Part shown: one piece after another, positions 45,541 to 53,200 of the stretch | Layout of the letters: each line of letters starts with the position of its first letter | Numbering within the stretch: the stretch's first letter is position 1 | Source of the DNA: Bacteroidota bacterium | GTDB lineage: Bacteria; Bacteroidota; Ignavibacteria; Ignavibacteriales; Ignavibacteriaceae | Reading direction: 5' to 3' | Length of the DNA stretch: 57,025 nucleotides | NCBI GenBank assembly: GCA_022708025.1 | Contig: JAKIZM010000014.1 | Span: 1 to 57,025 of the forward strand | Notes under the pieces: model-generated | Told to the model about the DNA's origin: nothing | What the model saw: only the letters and a program-made list of their open reading frames with translations | The model's database searches: none | Program-made: the position numbers and the translations under genes

Positions 45541-46005
45541 ATGTATTCAAAATTCTTAATCATTTTGATCTTGTTATTCTCATTCAACTTATTTGCTCAG
45601 AATAATAAATCACATCCAAAGTTTGATCCTAACAGGGATCCTTTTGAAGATCTAAAGATAACTATTGAAAAAGCAGAACAATCCGGCAAAAGAATTATAC
45701 TTGATGTTGGCGGTGAGTGGTGCATCTGGTGCCACAGGATAGATGCATTTATGCGAAACACCGAAGAAGTGAAATCATTATTGGAAGAAAATTATATTGT
45801 TCTTAAAGTTAATTATAGTAAAGAAAATAAGAATGAAAAATTCTTATCACAATATCCGGCAATAGAAGGTTACCCGCATTTCTTTGTACTTGAAAAAGAT
45901 GGAACTTTATTGCATTCGCAAAACACAGGCGAACTGGAAAAAGATAAAGATTATAGCAAAGAAAAATTTGTTGAATTTCTGAATAAGTGGAAACCAGATA
46001 AATAG
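45541..46005 (+). CDS. Exported thioredoxin-fold protein
   Basis: A 154-aa protein with a signal peptide (about 1-20, ending LFAQ) and one thioredoxin-like domain. DVGGEWCIWCHRIDAFM holds the cysteines C61 and C64, and EGYPHFFVLEKDG the cis-proline loop. It is related to the lipoprotein at 40382-40828 but lacks its lipobox. A periplasmic disulfide or repair role is likely. The next gene starts 6 bases after its stop. Confidence 0.87.
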   Translation: MYSKFLIILILLFSFNLFAQNNKSHPKFDPNRDPFEDLKITIEKAEQSGKRIILDVGGEWCIWCHRIDAFMRNTEEVKSLLEENYIVLKVNYSKENKNEKFLSQYPAIEGYPHFFVLEKDGTLLHSQNTGELEKDKDYSKEKFVEFLNKWKPDK

Positions 46006-46010
46006 GTTTT

Positions 46011-46379
46011 ATGAACAGGGAGGATTTTAAAATCTGGATGAAACTTGTAAGCCAGTCTTTGGAAGACAAAAATCCTACTGCCTTTGCGAAATTATTTTCA
46101 GTTGATTCAATCTTTTACCTTTCACCTTTTAATCCTGCTAAAAACGGAAGAGAAGAAATCAAGTCATTAGCAGAAAAGTTATTTCAGGATCAATCAGATT
46201 TTAAATTTAATTACGAGATTTTATTCCTTGAAAATAATGCCGGTGTATGCAGATGGTGGTGCAGATATACTAGTATTCATACAAAAAATCTTGTTAAGTT
46301 TGAGGGCATCTTTTTTTGTTGTTTTGATAAAAACAAACTCTGTAATTCTCTTAATAGCTGGTGGAATAAGGAGGAATAA
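46011..46379 (+). CDS. NTF2/SnoaL-like protein
   Basis: A 122-aa protein with no signal peptide. The start helix WMKLVSQSLEDKNPTAFAKLF, the DSIFYLSPFNP strand, and FEGIFFCCFDKNKLCNSLNSWW at the end fit the NTF2-like cone fold (SnoaL-like). No catalytic residues can be assigned. It probably forms an operon with the upstream thioredoxin. Confidence 0.65.
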   Translation: MNREDFKIWMKLVSQSLEDKNPTAFAKLFSVDSIFYLSPFNPAKNGREEIKSLAEKLFQDQSDFKFNYEILFLENNAGVCRWWCRYTSIHTKNLVKFEGIFFCCFDKNKLCNSLNSWWNKEE

Positions 46380-46387
46380 GTTTCTTA

Positions 46388-47032
46388 ATGAATAATTTAA
46401 AATTCGGAATATATAACAAAACATTTTCAATCAATTTATTAAGTACATTATTTTTTTTCTTTTTATCTGTTGAGATTTTTTCGCAGGTTAAAAGTGACTT
46501 CATTCTTACTCCTTGCATTGGGAATACAATATTAAACTCAAAAACAACCGAAGCCGATTTGATTAAAATGGTTGGTAAAAAAAATGCTGAACGCGTAGAG
46601 CGTTGGTACGCAGAAGGTACCGAGAAAGTTATTGGTACCGCTTTTTTTAAGGATACTCCTCAATACTTTTTTATTAAGTGGCGTGATACTGTTAATTTCA
46701 AAAACCCGGAGTGGATTGAAATTAGCGGAGATAAATCTCTTTGGGAAATTGATAATGGAATTAAAGTTGGCACCGAATTAAAAGAATTAGTTAAGCTAAA
46801 TGGAAAACATTTTAAGTTTTCCGGCTTTGACTGGGATTATGGCGGATATGCAATTTTTGATAAAGGAAATCTGGAATCGGATTGCTATTCCATCAGGCTT
46901 TTTTATGATTATGAAAATTTATTTGAGAACGAATGGAATCAAATTGTCGGCGATAAAATGGTATCTACAAAAAATCCAGTGCTGAATAAAATAAAAATAT
47001 ATATTGATGTAATTACTTTTTATTTTAAATAG
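46388..47032 (+). CDS. Secreted protein of unknown function
   Basis: A 214-aa protein with a long hydrophobic N-terminus (about residues 14-32) that looks like a signal peptide ending FSQ. The mature part is a compact mixed alpha/beta domain (DLIKMVGKKNAERVERWYAEG, KVGTELKELVKLNGKHFKFSGFDWDYGG). I do not recognise the family. It starts 8 bases after the NTF2-like gene and is followed by a terminator. Confidence 0.7.
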   Translation: MNNLKFGIYNKTFSINLLSTLFFFFLSVEIFSQVKSDFILTPCIGNTILNSKTTEADLIKMVGKKNAERVERWYAEGTEKVIGTAFFKDTPQYFFIKWRDTVNFKNPEWIEISGDKSLWEIDNGIKVGTELKELVKLNGKHFKFSGFDWDYGGYAIFDKGNLESDCYSIRLFYDYENLFENEWNQIVGDKMVSTKNPVLNKIKIYIDVITFYFK

Positions 47033-47046
47033 TTGTTTAATAAGCG

Positions 47047-47104
47047 GGAACACGAATTATTCTTTTAAAATCTTTTAATAAGCTAAATCCGTGTTCCGTT
47101 TTTT
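47047..47104 (+). terminator. Terminator with a long loop
   Basis: GGAACACG (47047-47054) pairs with CGTGTTCC (47090-47097), followed by GTTTTTT. An inner ATTATT/AATAA pairing could shorten the 35-base loop. It ends the plus-strand group before the convergent M16 pair. Confidence 0.65.
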
Positions 47105-47115
47105 CTCATTAAAAT

Positions 47116-48564
47116 TTAAAATCCATCTTCGGTTATATTTTTCTCAATTACCTTTCCATATTTTTTGGCAATGTCCCTTATCTCATCAGCTTTACCAATT
47201 AACACAAACTGCAGGTTATCTTTGGGAAAATATCTCTTAATAATCTGACTTGCTTTTTCAACTGTCATTTCATCAACAGCTTTTTCAAAACCATTTATAT
47301 AAGAATCGTCTAATCCATAAATAAATTTTTGTGTCAGGAACCCCGCAAGTAAATCGGATGTTTCATATCGGGGAGGAAACTGTCCCTTAATATAACTTTT
47401 TGCTGAAGATAAAGTTTTTTCATCAATTCCATTTTCAAAAAGTCTGTTATATGTTTTTAATGCAAGCTCAATTGCCGGTTCAGTAAATTTATTTGCTGTA
47501 AAAGTACTGATAAAAAAAGTGCCTGCAGTTTTGTAAGATGCAAATCTGCTTCCAGCACCATAAGTATATCCGGCATTTACACGAAGTTCATCGTTTAGCC
47601 AGCTTGTGAATCTGCCTCCTAATATTGTATTTACTACATCAATCTGAGTTCTATCCGGATTACTCATTGGAACTCCAAATCCGCCAATCATAAATGTGGT
47701 TTCTCTGGCATTTTCTTTATTGATCAGATAGACAACAGATTCTTTTAACTCTTTCTGATACGACCTGACATCATAAATTATTTTCGATGCTGTCGTGGAC
47801 CAATTACCAAAGAAATTTATTAATTGATTTTTCATTTCGTTAGAATTAAAATCACCAACAACTGCAATTGCACAGTTTTCAGGTCTGAAATTTTTCTGAT
47901 AAAAATCAACAGCCTTTGCTCTATCTATTTGTTCAATCGATTTCTTAGTTCCGTTAACCGGATTTCCATAGGGCGAATCATTGAATAAAAGCTTGTTAAA
48001 ATAAGATCCAATAACCTGTCTGGGACTTTCTTTTGCCTGGTCAAGTTCTGCTATCCACCTCTGCTTTCTTTTAACGATTTCTTCTTCAGCAAAGGTTGGT
48101 GCTTTAATTACTTCAGCTAAAACAGGTAAAAGTGTTAATAAATGTTCTTTCATAAATTGTGTTGAGATGCCGGAGTAATCTGCTCTGGAATAAGTATTAA
48201 GACTGCTTCCATAAAAATTGAAAAGAGAATCAATCTGATTTTTTGTATGATTCTTTGTTCCAAATTTTAAAGCCTCTGCGGTAAATGAAGCTATTCCGTT
48301 TAATTCGCCATCTTTGATTGCGCCTGCCTCAATTACAACAGAAATAGAAACAATCGGTACATTCTTTTTTTCCATTAAATAAACAGTTAATCCATTATCC
48401 AGTTGTACAATTTCATAATTCGGAAGTTTAAACTGTGAATAACAGCTAATACTTAGAAGAAGTAATAACAAGAGCGTAATCTTTAAAGAGTAGATAAATG
48501 AAGATATTTTTACACTCTTATTTTTTCTCATACTTCTAAACAAATAATTACTTGTTGATTTCAT
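47116..48564 (-). CDS. M16 peptidase-like protein lacking the zinc motif
   Basis: A 482-aa M16-fold protein with an N-terminal hydrophobic segment that acts as a signal peptide (residues about 25-44). Where M16 enzymes carry HxxEH, this has GIASFTAEALKFGT, so it should be non-catalytic. The rest matches the M16 C-terminal architecture (SYFNKLLFNDSPYG, AVVGDFN, GYTYGAGSRF). In bacterial M16 pairs such an inactive subunit partners an active one. Its ATG overlaps the upstream TGA in ATGA, and GGAGG lies just before it. Confidence 0.87.
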   Translation of the reverse strand: MKSTSNYLFRSMRKNKSVKISSFIYSLKITLLLLLLLSISCYSQFKLPNYEIVQLDNGLTVYLMEKKNVPIVSISVVIEAGAIKDGELNGIASFTAEALKFGTKNHTKNQIDSLFNFYGSSLNTYSRADYSGISTQFMKEHLLTLLPVLAEVIKAPTFAEEEIVKRKQRWIAELDQAKESPRQVIGSYFNKLLFNDSPYGNPVNGTKKSIEQIDRAKAVDFYQKNFRPENCAIAVVGDFNSNEMKNQLINFFGNWSTTASKIIYDVRSYQKELKESVVYLINKENARETTFMIGGFGVPMSNPDRTQIDVVNTILGGRFTSWLNDELRVNAGYTYGAGSRFASYKTAGTFFISTFTANKFTEPAIELALKTYNRLFENGIDEKTLSSAKSYIKGQFPPRYETSDLLAGFLTQKFIYGLDDSYINGFEKAVDEMTVEKASQIIKRYFPKDNLQFVLIGKADEIRDIAKKYGKVIEKNITEDGF

Positions 48565-49868
48565 TCTTCTTCCTCCGTATTCAAAATTCCAACTGTTCTG
48601 TTTTGTCTTGAGAAATATTTTGCTGCAACATTCTTAATCTCTTCGGCAGTAACTTTTTTATAATCATCGGGTGCGGTAAACATTTTTTTGTAATCACCAA
48701 AAAATAATTCATAAGTACCGAGAGTGTTAGACATACCATTAATTCTTTCGGTCGTTCTGTAGAAAGACATCAATTTCTGGTTCTTAACTTTCTGTAATTC
48801 GCTTTCGCTTATCCCATCGCTTATAATTTTATCAACTTCAGATATGATTGCTTTTTCCAATTCAGACGGCTTTACTCCATCGCTGCAGATACCGTATAAA
48901 TAAAACAATGTTGGATCAAATGCTTCAGAATAAAATGCCCCAACATCCAAAGCAATCTGTTTGTCATCAATAAGTGAGCTGTAAAGCCTTGAAGATTCTC
49001 CTTCGGATAAAATTGAGCTTAATAAGTCAAGAGCATAATAATCTTCTGTGCCTGATTGCGGAACGTGGTAAGTAATCATTAAATATGCACTGGGAACTTC
49101 CCGCTTAACAAATACTCTCCTCTCGCCTGTTTGTTCAGGCTCTACTGTATGTAAACTTCGTGGTTTTGGTCCCGACTGAATTGGTTCAAAATATTTTTCT
49201 GCCAGCTTCTTAACTTCATTTAATTTAACATCACCGCTGATCACAACCACACAATTATTGGGTGCGTAATAAGTATGAAAATAGTTTTCCAGATCTTCTT
49301 TTGTCCAGTTTTTTATATCAGATTCCCATCCGATAACAGGCCATTGATATGGATGTGCCAAGAATGCAGTAGCCTGAACCTCCTGCCATAATTGTTCAAG
49401 AGGATTATTTTCCATTCCTGTGCTTCTTTCAGAAAGAATAACACCTCTTTCGCTTTCAATCATTTTGGGATCGAAATTCAGATTGGCAATTCTGTCTGCT
49501 TCCAGATCAAAAATTACTTCCAGTGAGTTTGATGGAAACCAATCGGTATAAGCAGTAATATTTTCAGAAGTATATGCATTGTTAGATCCGCCATTAGCTT
49601 CCATAACACGATCAAACTGTTTTGGTCCGAATTTTTTTGCACCATTAAACATCATATGTTCAAAAAAATGTGAAATGCCCGTAATACCCGTATATTCATT
49701 TCGTGAGCCTACTTTATAGAACAGATACATATTTGCATTTGGAATTGAATGATCTTCAAAAACAAAAATTTTCATTCCGTTTTTGAGAGTAAACGATTTC
49801 ACATCATCTGCGTTAACTTGCGCAAAAAGCAACCCTGCAGAAAACAGAAAAACTAAAATGTACTTCAT
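48561..49868 (-). CDS. M16 zinc metallopeptidase (active subunit)
   Basis: A 435-aa exported M16 peptidase with a signal peptide (about 1-16). The inverted zinc motif HFFEH is intact (H67, E70, H71), with the distal glutamate in ESERGVILSER. HPYQWPVIGW and YTYHVPQSG-like segments fit the M16 core. It should form a dimer with the inactive partner encoded directly downstream and degrade peptides outside the cytoplasm. The two genes share an ATGA overlap. Confidence 0.93.
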   Translation of the reverse strand: MKYILVFLFSAGLLFAQVNADDVKSFTLKNGMKIFVFEDHSIPNANMYLFYKVGSRNEYTGITGISHFFEHMMFNGAKKFGPKQFDRVMEANGGSNNAYTSENITAYTDWFPSNSLEVIFDLEADRIANLNFDPKMIESERGVILSERSTGMENNPLEQLWQEVQATAFLAHPYQWPVIGWESDIKNWTKEDLENYFHTYYAPNNCVVVISGDVKLNEVKKLAEKYFEPIQSGPKPRSLHTVEPEQTGERRVFVKREVPSAYLMITYHVPQSGTEDYYALDLLSSILSEGESSRLYSSLIDDKQIALDVGAFYSEAFDPTLFYLYGICSDGVKPSELEKAIISEVDKIISDGISESELQKVKNQKLMSFYRTTERINGMSNTLGTYELFFGDYKKMFTAPDDYKKVTAEEIKNVAAKYFSRQNRTVGILNTEEEE

Positions 49869-49977
49869 TAATTTTCCTTAAATAATTAAACATCTGATAT
49901 AAACATACAAATTGTATTATCTTATTTAAGTAAAATTTTTATAAACAACGAAGGGAAAAAACAAGAGGAATATTAAA

Positions 49978-50005
49978 TTCCATCAGAGCAAGTGCCCTGA
50001 TGGAA
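49978..50005 (-). terminator. Terminator-like hairpin after the YceI gene
   Basis: TTCCATCAG (49978-49986), loop AGAGCAAGTGCC-type with an inner GC/GC pairing, CTGATGGAA (49997-50005). It begins 13 bases after the stop codon on the minus strand. The U-tract is weak. Confidence 0.65.
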
Positions 50006-50017
50006 AGAATAGTAGTT

Positions 50018-50542
50018 TCAGGCTTTGTTCAGTTCTGCTGATATTTCAAGCTTAACTTCTTCACTTACAACAATACCGCCTGCTTCAGTTAAAGCATTCC
50101 ATTGTAAACCATAATCGAAACGATTTAGTTTTCCGGTAATTTCAAATCCTGCAACATCAATTCCGCCAAACCCTTTAGTTGTTCCGTTATAAGTAACATT
50201 TAAAGAAATTTCTTTTTTCGTCCCGCGAATGGTTAAATCCCCGACAACAACATAATCCTGATCTGATTTTTTTGTAATAGATTTAGAAACGAATGTAAGC
50301 TTTGGATGATTAGCTGCATCAAAGAAATCGGCTGATTTTAAGTGTCCGTCTCTTTGTTCATTTTTTGTATTGATACTGTTTACATCAGCTTCAAAAGAAA
50401 TTTTTGCATCACTGAAATCTGCTTTTTCGGCTTCAACTGTTCCACTGAAAGTATTGAACTGACCGGTAACAGTAGAAACCACAAGATGTTTTACTTTAAA
50501 TTTAATTTCAGTATGTGCAGTATCAAGTTTCCAGGTTGCCAT
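50018..50542 (-). CDS. YceI family protein
   Basis: A 174-aa lipocalin-like protein of the YceI family, which bind isoprenoid-type lipids. It starts WKLDTAHTEIKFKVKHLV and has FEADVNSINTKNEQRDGHLKSADFFDAANHP, the VVGDLTIRGTKKEI strand and FDYGLQWN. No signal peptide is seen, so this copy is likely cytoplasmic. An AGGAGAAAA site precedes the ATG. Monocistronic. Confidence 0.95.
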   Translation of the reverse strand: MATWKLDTAHTEIKFKVKHLVVSTVTGQFNTFSGTVEAEKADFSDAKISFEADVNSINTKNEQRDGHLKSADFFDAANHPKLTFVSKSITKKSDQDYVVVGDLTIRGTKKEISLNVTYNGTTKGFGGIDVAGFEITGKLNRFDYGLQWNALTEAGGIVVSEEVKLEISAELNKA

Positions 50543-50764
50543 ATTATTTTTCTCCTTTAATAATTTGTTTTAAGTTTTAGTCAAAGATATGTGTTATGAC
50601 ACGCATTTACAAATTATAATACTTGTGTCTGATAAATAAGTTTTGCAGCAATTGATTTTTATCACATAATTAGGTTTAATTAGAATAAAGGGCGAAAAAG
50701 AAAAATTGATGAGTTATACTTATATTTAACAATAATAATTACAAAAACTAAAGTATCTGTTAAA

Positions 50765-50869
50765 ATGAAAGTCAAAGAACCTCTTTTTGAATCCATCAGC
50801 AAAGATGTCGAATATAAAATAGTTAATGTTGATTCACTCCAGATATTAAAAAAATTGGATGATAATTAA
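50765..50869 (+). pseudogene. N-terminal fragment of a DNA adenine methyltransferase
   Basis: This 34-codon piece (MKVKEPLFESISKDVEYKI, then VNVDSLQILKKLDDN) is the expected lead-in of a class-beta adenine methyltransferase, just before the DPPY segment. It stops at TAA 50867-50869. The missing continuation begins at 52269 in the same frame: DDN here joins SFLSPSRKHNG there. It cannot work alone. Confidence 0.85.
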
Positions 50870-50941
50870 CGATAGAAATCTAGAAAAATAAAATTATAAG
50901 TTTTATTCGTACTTACTGAACAATACTTATATAAAAGAAAA

Positions 50942-51013
50942 ATGAAAGACAGAATAGCAAAACCATTTCTAAAGTGGGCGGGTGGAAAAACGCAGCTCAT
51001 TAACGATATTGAA
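50942..51013 (+). pseudogene. N-terminal stub of a Dam/DpnM-type methyltransferase
   Basis: Twenty-four codons encode MKDRIAKPFLKWAGGKTQLI then NDIE, the unmistakable FxGGK SAM-binding start (motif I) of class-alpha D12 adenine methyltransferases such as Dam and DpnM. After that the frame continues to 51160, but the sequence bears no resemblance to Dam and runs into a palindromic repeat. The gene has lost about 90 percent of its length. Confidence 0.85.
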
Positions 51014-51064
51014 CGAGTTGAAACAAAGAGAAGTATAAATGCAAATCCTGAAATTATTTTTGTA

Positions 51065-51146
51065 GGCGTTCCCTTTGGTCGGGCTTTCCGTTCCATTCTT
51101 TTTGTTTGTTCCTCACAAAAAAGATTTCTTCTGCAATCCCTGACGC
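51065..51146. repeat. Palindromic repeat element inside the insertion
   Basis: The element runs from GCGTTCCCTTTGGTCGGGCT to CAATCCCTGACGC. The outer GCGT and ACGC are complementary, and the inner ATTCTTTTTGT pairs imperfectly with ACAAAAAAGATT. It resembles palindromic intergenic elements seen across Bacteroidota (from memory) and lies exactly where the Dam gene ends, so it may have replaced the rest of that gene. Confidence 0.6.
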
Positions 51147-51164
51147 AATTAGTAGCATAAGATT

Positions 51165-51875
51165 ATGAAACAATACGAAAAAGTAATAGAAGTAATGAAG
51201 CAAAATGGTGGTTTTGCTACCTTAGGTTTCTTAAATCATAAAGTTGATGTTTCTGATTGGAAAACTAAAACTCCTTTTGCCTCTATTAGGAGAATTGTAC
51301 AAGATAAACGATTCTTTTTTAAAATAAAGCCTGGTTTATGGGCTTTAAAAGAATTTGAAGCCGATGTTTTACAAAAGTTTGAATTAGACGAAACACCCAA
51401 GAAAGAAAAGGATTTTACTCATTCTTACTACCAAGGATTATTAATCGAAATTGGTAATTTGAAAGGATATAAGACATACATCCCCCAACAAGACAAAAAT
51501 AAAATGTTTTTAAATAATAATCTTGGTAGTATTTCTACATTAGACAAAATCCTTGATTTTAGTTATGATAAAATAGTTAAGAGAGCTAAAACAATAGATG
51601 TTATATGGTTTAATGAAAGAAACCTTCCAAATTCTTTTTTTGAAGTGGAACATTCAACGGATATTCAAAATTCATTACTAAAATTTAATGATTTACAAGA
51701 TTTTTATTCAAACTTTTATATTCTTGGAGCTGCAGAAAGAAAAAGAGAATTTGAGCAAAAAATTTCATATTCTGCATTTAAAGAAATGAAAAATAGAATT
51801 AAATTTGTTGATTATGATTTCATATCAGCATTACATACCAAAAGTTTTGAATTGAAAAAGCTTGGCACATTATAA
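51165..51875 (+). CDS. Winged-helix/PD-(D/E)XK nuclease-like protein (putative restriction enzyme)
   Basis: A 236-aa protein. Residues about 1-63 form a HARE-HTH-like winged helix (EVMKQNGGFATLGFLNHKV, FASIRRIVQDKRFFFKIKPG, then LWAL). A likely nuclease domain follows: HSYYQGLLIEIGNLKGY with a helix glutamate near residue 95, then D145 in TIDVIWFN and E160/E162 in SFFEVEHS, fitting the D...ExE variant of PD-(D/E)XK nucleases. This layout occurs in predicted type II restriction enzymes. It lies next to a DpnD-like gene and no intact methyltransferase. Function is inferred. Confidence 0.65.
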   Translation: MKQYEKVIEVMKQNGGFATLGFLNHKVDVSDWKTKTPFASIRRIVQDKRFFFKIKPGLWALKEFEADVLQKFELDETPKKEKDFTHSYYQGLLIEIGNLKGYKTYIPQQDKNKMFLNNNLGSISTLDKILDFSYDKIVKRAKTIDVIWFNERNLPNSFFEVEHSTDIQNSLLKFNDLQDFYSNFYILGAAERKREFEQKISYSAFKEMKNRIKFVDYDFISALHTKSFELKKLGTL

Positions 51876-51885
51876 AAGGTAAATT

Positions 51886-52059
51886 ATGGAAACATTTAAA
51901 ATTGAAGTTCAAGAATTTTTATCAAAAATAATAGAAATAAAAGCAAAAGATTCTGTAGAAGCAATTCCTAAAGTAAAAAAATTGTATAAGAAAGAGAAAA
52001 TAGTACTTGATTGGAAAGATTATGTAACTACTGAAATAAAAGAATATAAAGATGTTTGA
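51886..52059 (+). CDS. DpnD/PcfM-like small protein
   Basis: A 57-aa protein matching the DpnD/PcfM-like family over its whole length: METFKIEVQEF, IEIKAKDSVEAIPKVKKLY, EKIVLDWKDYV. DpnD is encoded beside the methylation-dependent restriction enzyme DpnI in Streptococcus; its role is unknown. It starts 10 bases after the nuclease gene and overlaps the next gene by 8 bases. The AAGGTAAAT before the ATG is a weak ribosome site. Confidence 0.75.
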   Translation: METFKIEVQEFLSKIIEIKAKDSVEAIPKVKKLYKKEKIVLDWKDYVTTEIKEYKDV

Positions 52060-52270
52060 TCCAAGAATAGTTTTAAGTCAAGAATTAATAAAAATTGGAA
52101 TCACATACAGTGATGCAATGACTATTGCATTAGATGCAGGCAGTTCTCAAGTAGTAGTTAATAACATATATTTAAAGGAATACAACTACTCAAGAGCCAT
52201 AAGAACACAGGCACTCAGTTTAATTGGTAAATTTTATTCAGGAGAATTATTTGAAAATTTAGAAGAATAG
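52052..52270 (+). CDS. 72-aa protein of unknown function
   Basis: A small, probably helical protein (LSQELIKIGITYSDAMTIAL, SRAIRTQALSLIGKFYSG). The family is not recognised. It overlaps the DpnD-like gene by 8 bases, suggesting coupled translation and shared function. Its TAG stop (52268-52270) is formed from the last base of the insertion and the first two bases of the resumed methyltransferase, so its natural end may have been trimmed. Confidence 0.65.
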   Translation: MFDPRIVLSQELIKIGITYSDAMTIALDAGSSQVVVNNIYLKEYNYSRAIRTQALSLIGKFYSGELFENLEE

Positions 52271-53153
52271 TTTTCTATCTCCTTCACGAAAACATAATGG
52301 AGTTATTGCCTCAATTGACCACAAGTTTGATATGGTTTTTGCTGACCCGCCTTATTTTTCATCTAACAACAGACTTTCAATTCAAAGCGGACAGATAGTA
52401 AGCGTAAATAAAGGCAAGTGGGACAAGTCTCACGGTTTTGAATACATAAACGATTTCAATCGAAAATGGCTTTCATTGGTTCGGGAAAAAATGAAAGATG
52501 ACGCAACAATTTGGATCAGCGGAACAATGCACAATATTTTTTCAGTTGGACAAATTTTAACAGAATTAGGATTTAAAATTCTAAACATTGTTACTTGGGA
52601 GAAAACAAATCCACCACCAAATTTTTCTTGCCGTTATTTCACTTACTCAACAGAACAAATTATTTGGGCAAGAAAAAGCGAAAAAGTTCCGCATTATTTC
52701 AATTATGAATTGATGAAGCAATTGAACGGCAACAAACAAATGAAAGACGTTTGGAAATTGCCGGCAATTGCGCCTTGGGAAAAATCTTGTGGAAAACATC
52801 CAACACAAAAACCGCTTTCAGTTTTAACACGCCTTATATTAGCTTCCACAAAACCAAACGCTTGGATTTTAGACCCATTTACGGGTAGCTCAACAACGGG
52901 AATTGCAGCTAATTTGGCAAACAGACGATTTTTAGGTATTGATAAAGAAGAAGAGTTTTTAACTATAAGTAAAAACAGAAAACTTGAAATTGAGAATCTG
53001 AGAACAGCCGCAAAATTCAGACAAAAAATTGGTGGTTTCAATAACAAAGAGGAACTAGAATTATTTTTAGTAGAGGAACCAAAAGAAGAATATAAGACAG
53101 AATTAAACTTGACTAAGAAGAAGAGCAGTCGGCTATTAAACGGTTCTGTATAA
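52269..53153 (+). pseudogene. C-terminal part of the split DNA adenine methyltransferase
   Basis: This resumes the gene begun at 50765, in frame. It has SFLSPSRKHNGVIASIDHKF, then motif IV FADPPYF, the VSVNKGKWDKS block, a target-recognition region (FKILNIVTWEKTNPPPNFSC), GKHPTQKPL and motif I ILDPFTGSSTTG. The order IV-TRD-I is class beta, as in DpnA. An internal ATG (52332) would start only one codon before VFADPPY, losing the strand before motif IV, so activity is doubtful. The C-terminus extends about 45 residues beyond the core. Confidence 0.8.
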
Positions 53154-53200
53154 TACTGAGTGAAACAATTAATTCAAACATTTATTATAAATTAAACTGA

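Larger units (their letters stand above)
50867..52268 (+). mobile_element. 1402-base insertion carrying a nuclease-DpnD module
   Basis: The block lies between codon 34 (AAT, 50864-50866) and codon 35 (AGT, 52269-52271) of a methyltransferase gene. Both ends show AAT (50864-50866 and 52266-52268), a possible 3-base target duplication. Removal restores one open frame across the junction. Inside are a Dam stub, a palindromic element, a putative restriction nuclease, a DpnD-like gene and a 72-aa gene. No transposase, integrase or terminal inverted repeat was found, so the insertion mechanism is unknown. Confidence 0.75.

Noticed and set aside
51065..51146. Possible integron attC site
   Set aside because: The ends read GCGTT on the left and ACGC on the right, the opposite polarity to attC (RYYYAAC first, GTTRRRY last), and no integrase is present. 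Kept as a palindromic repeat only.
50867..52268. Insertion sequence or group II intron
   Set aside because: No transposase, reverse transcriptase or terminal inverted repeats. The genes are of restriction type.
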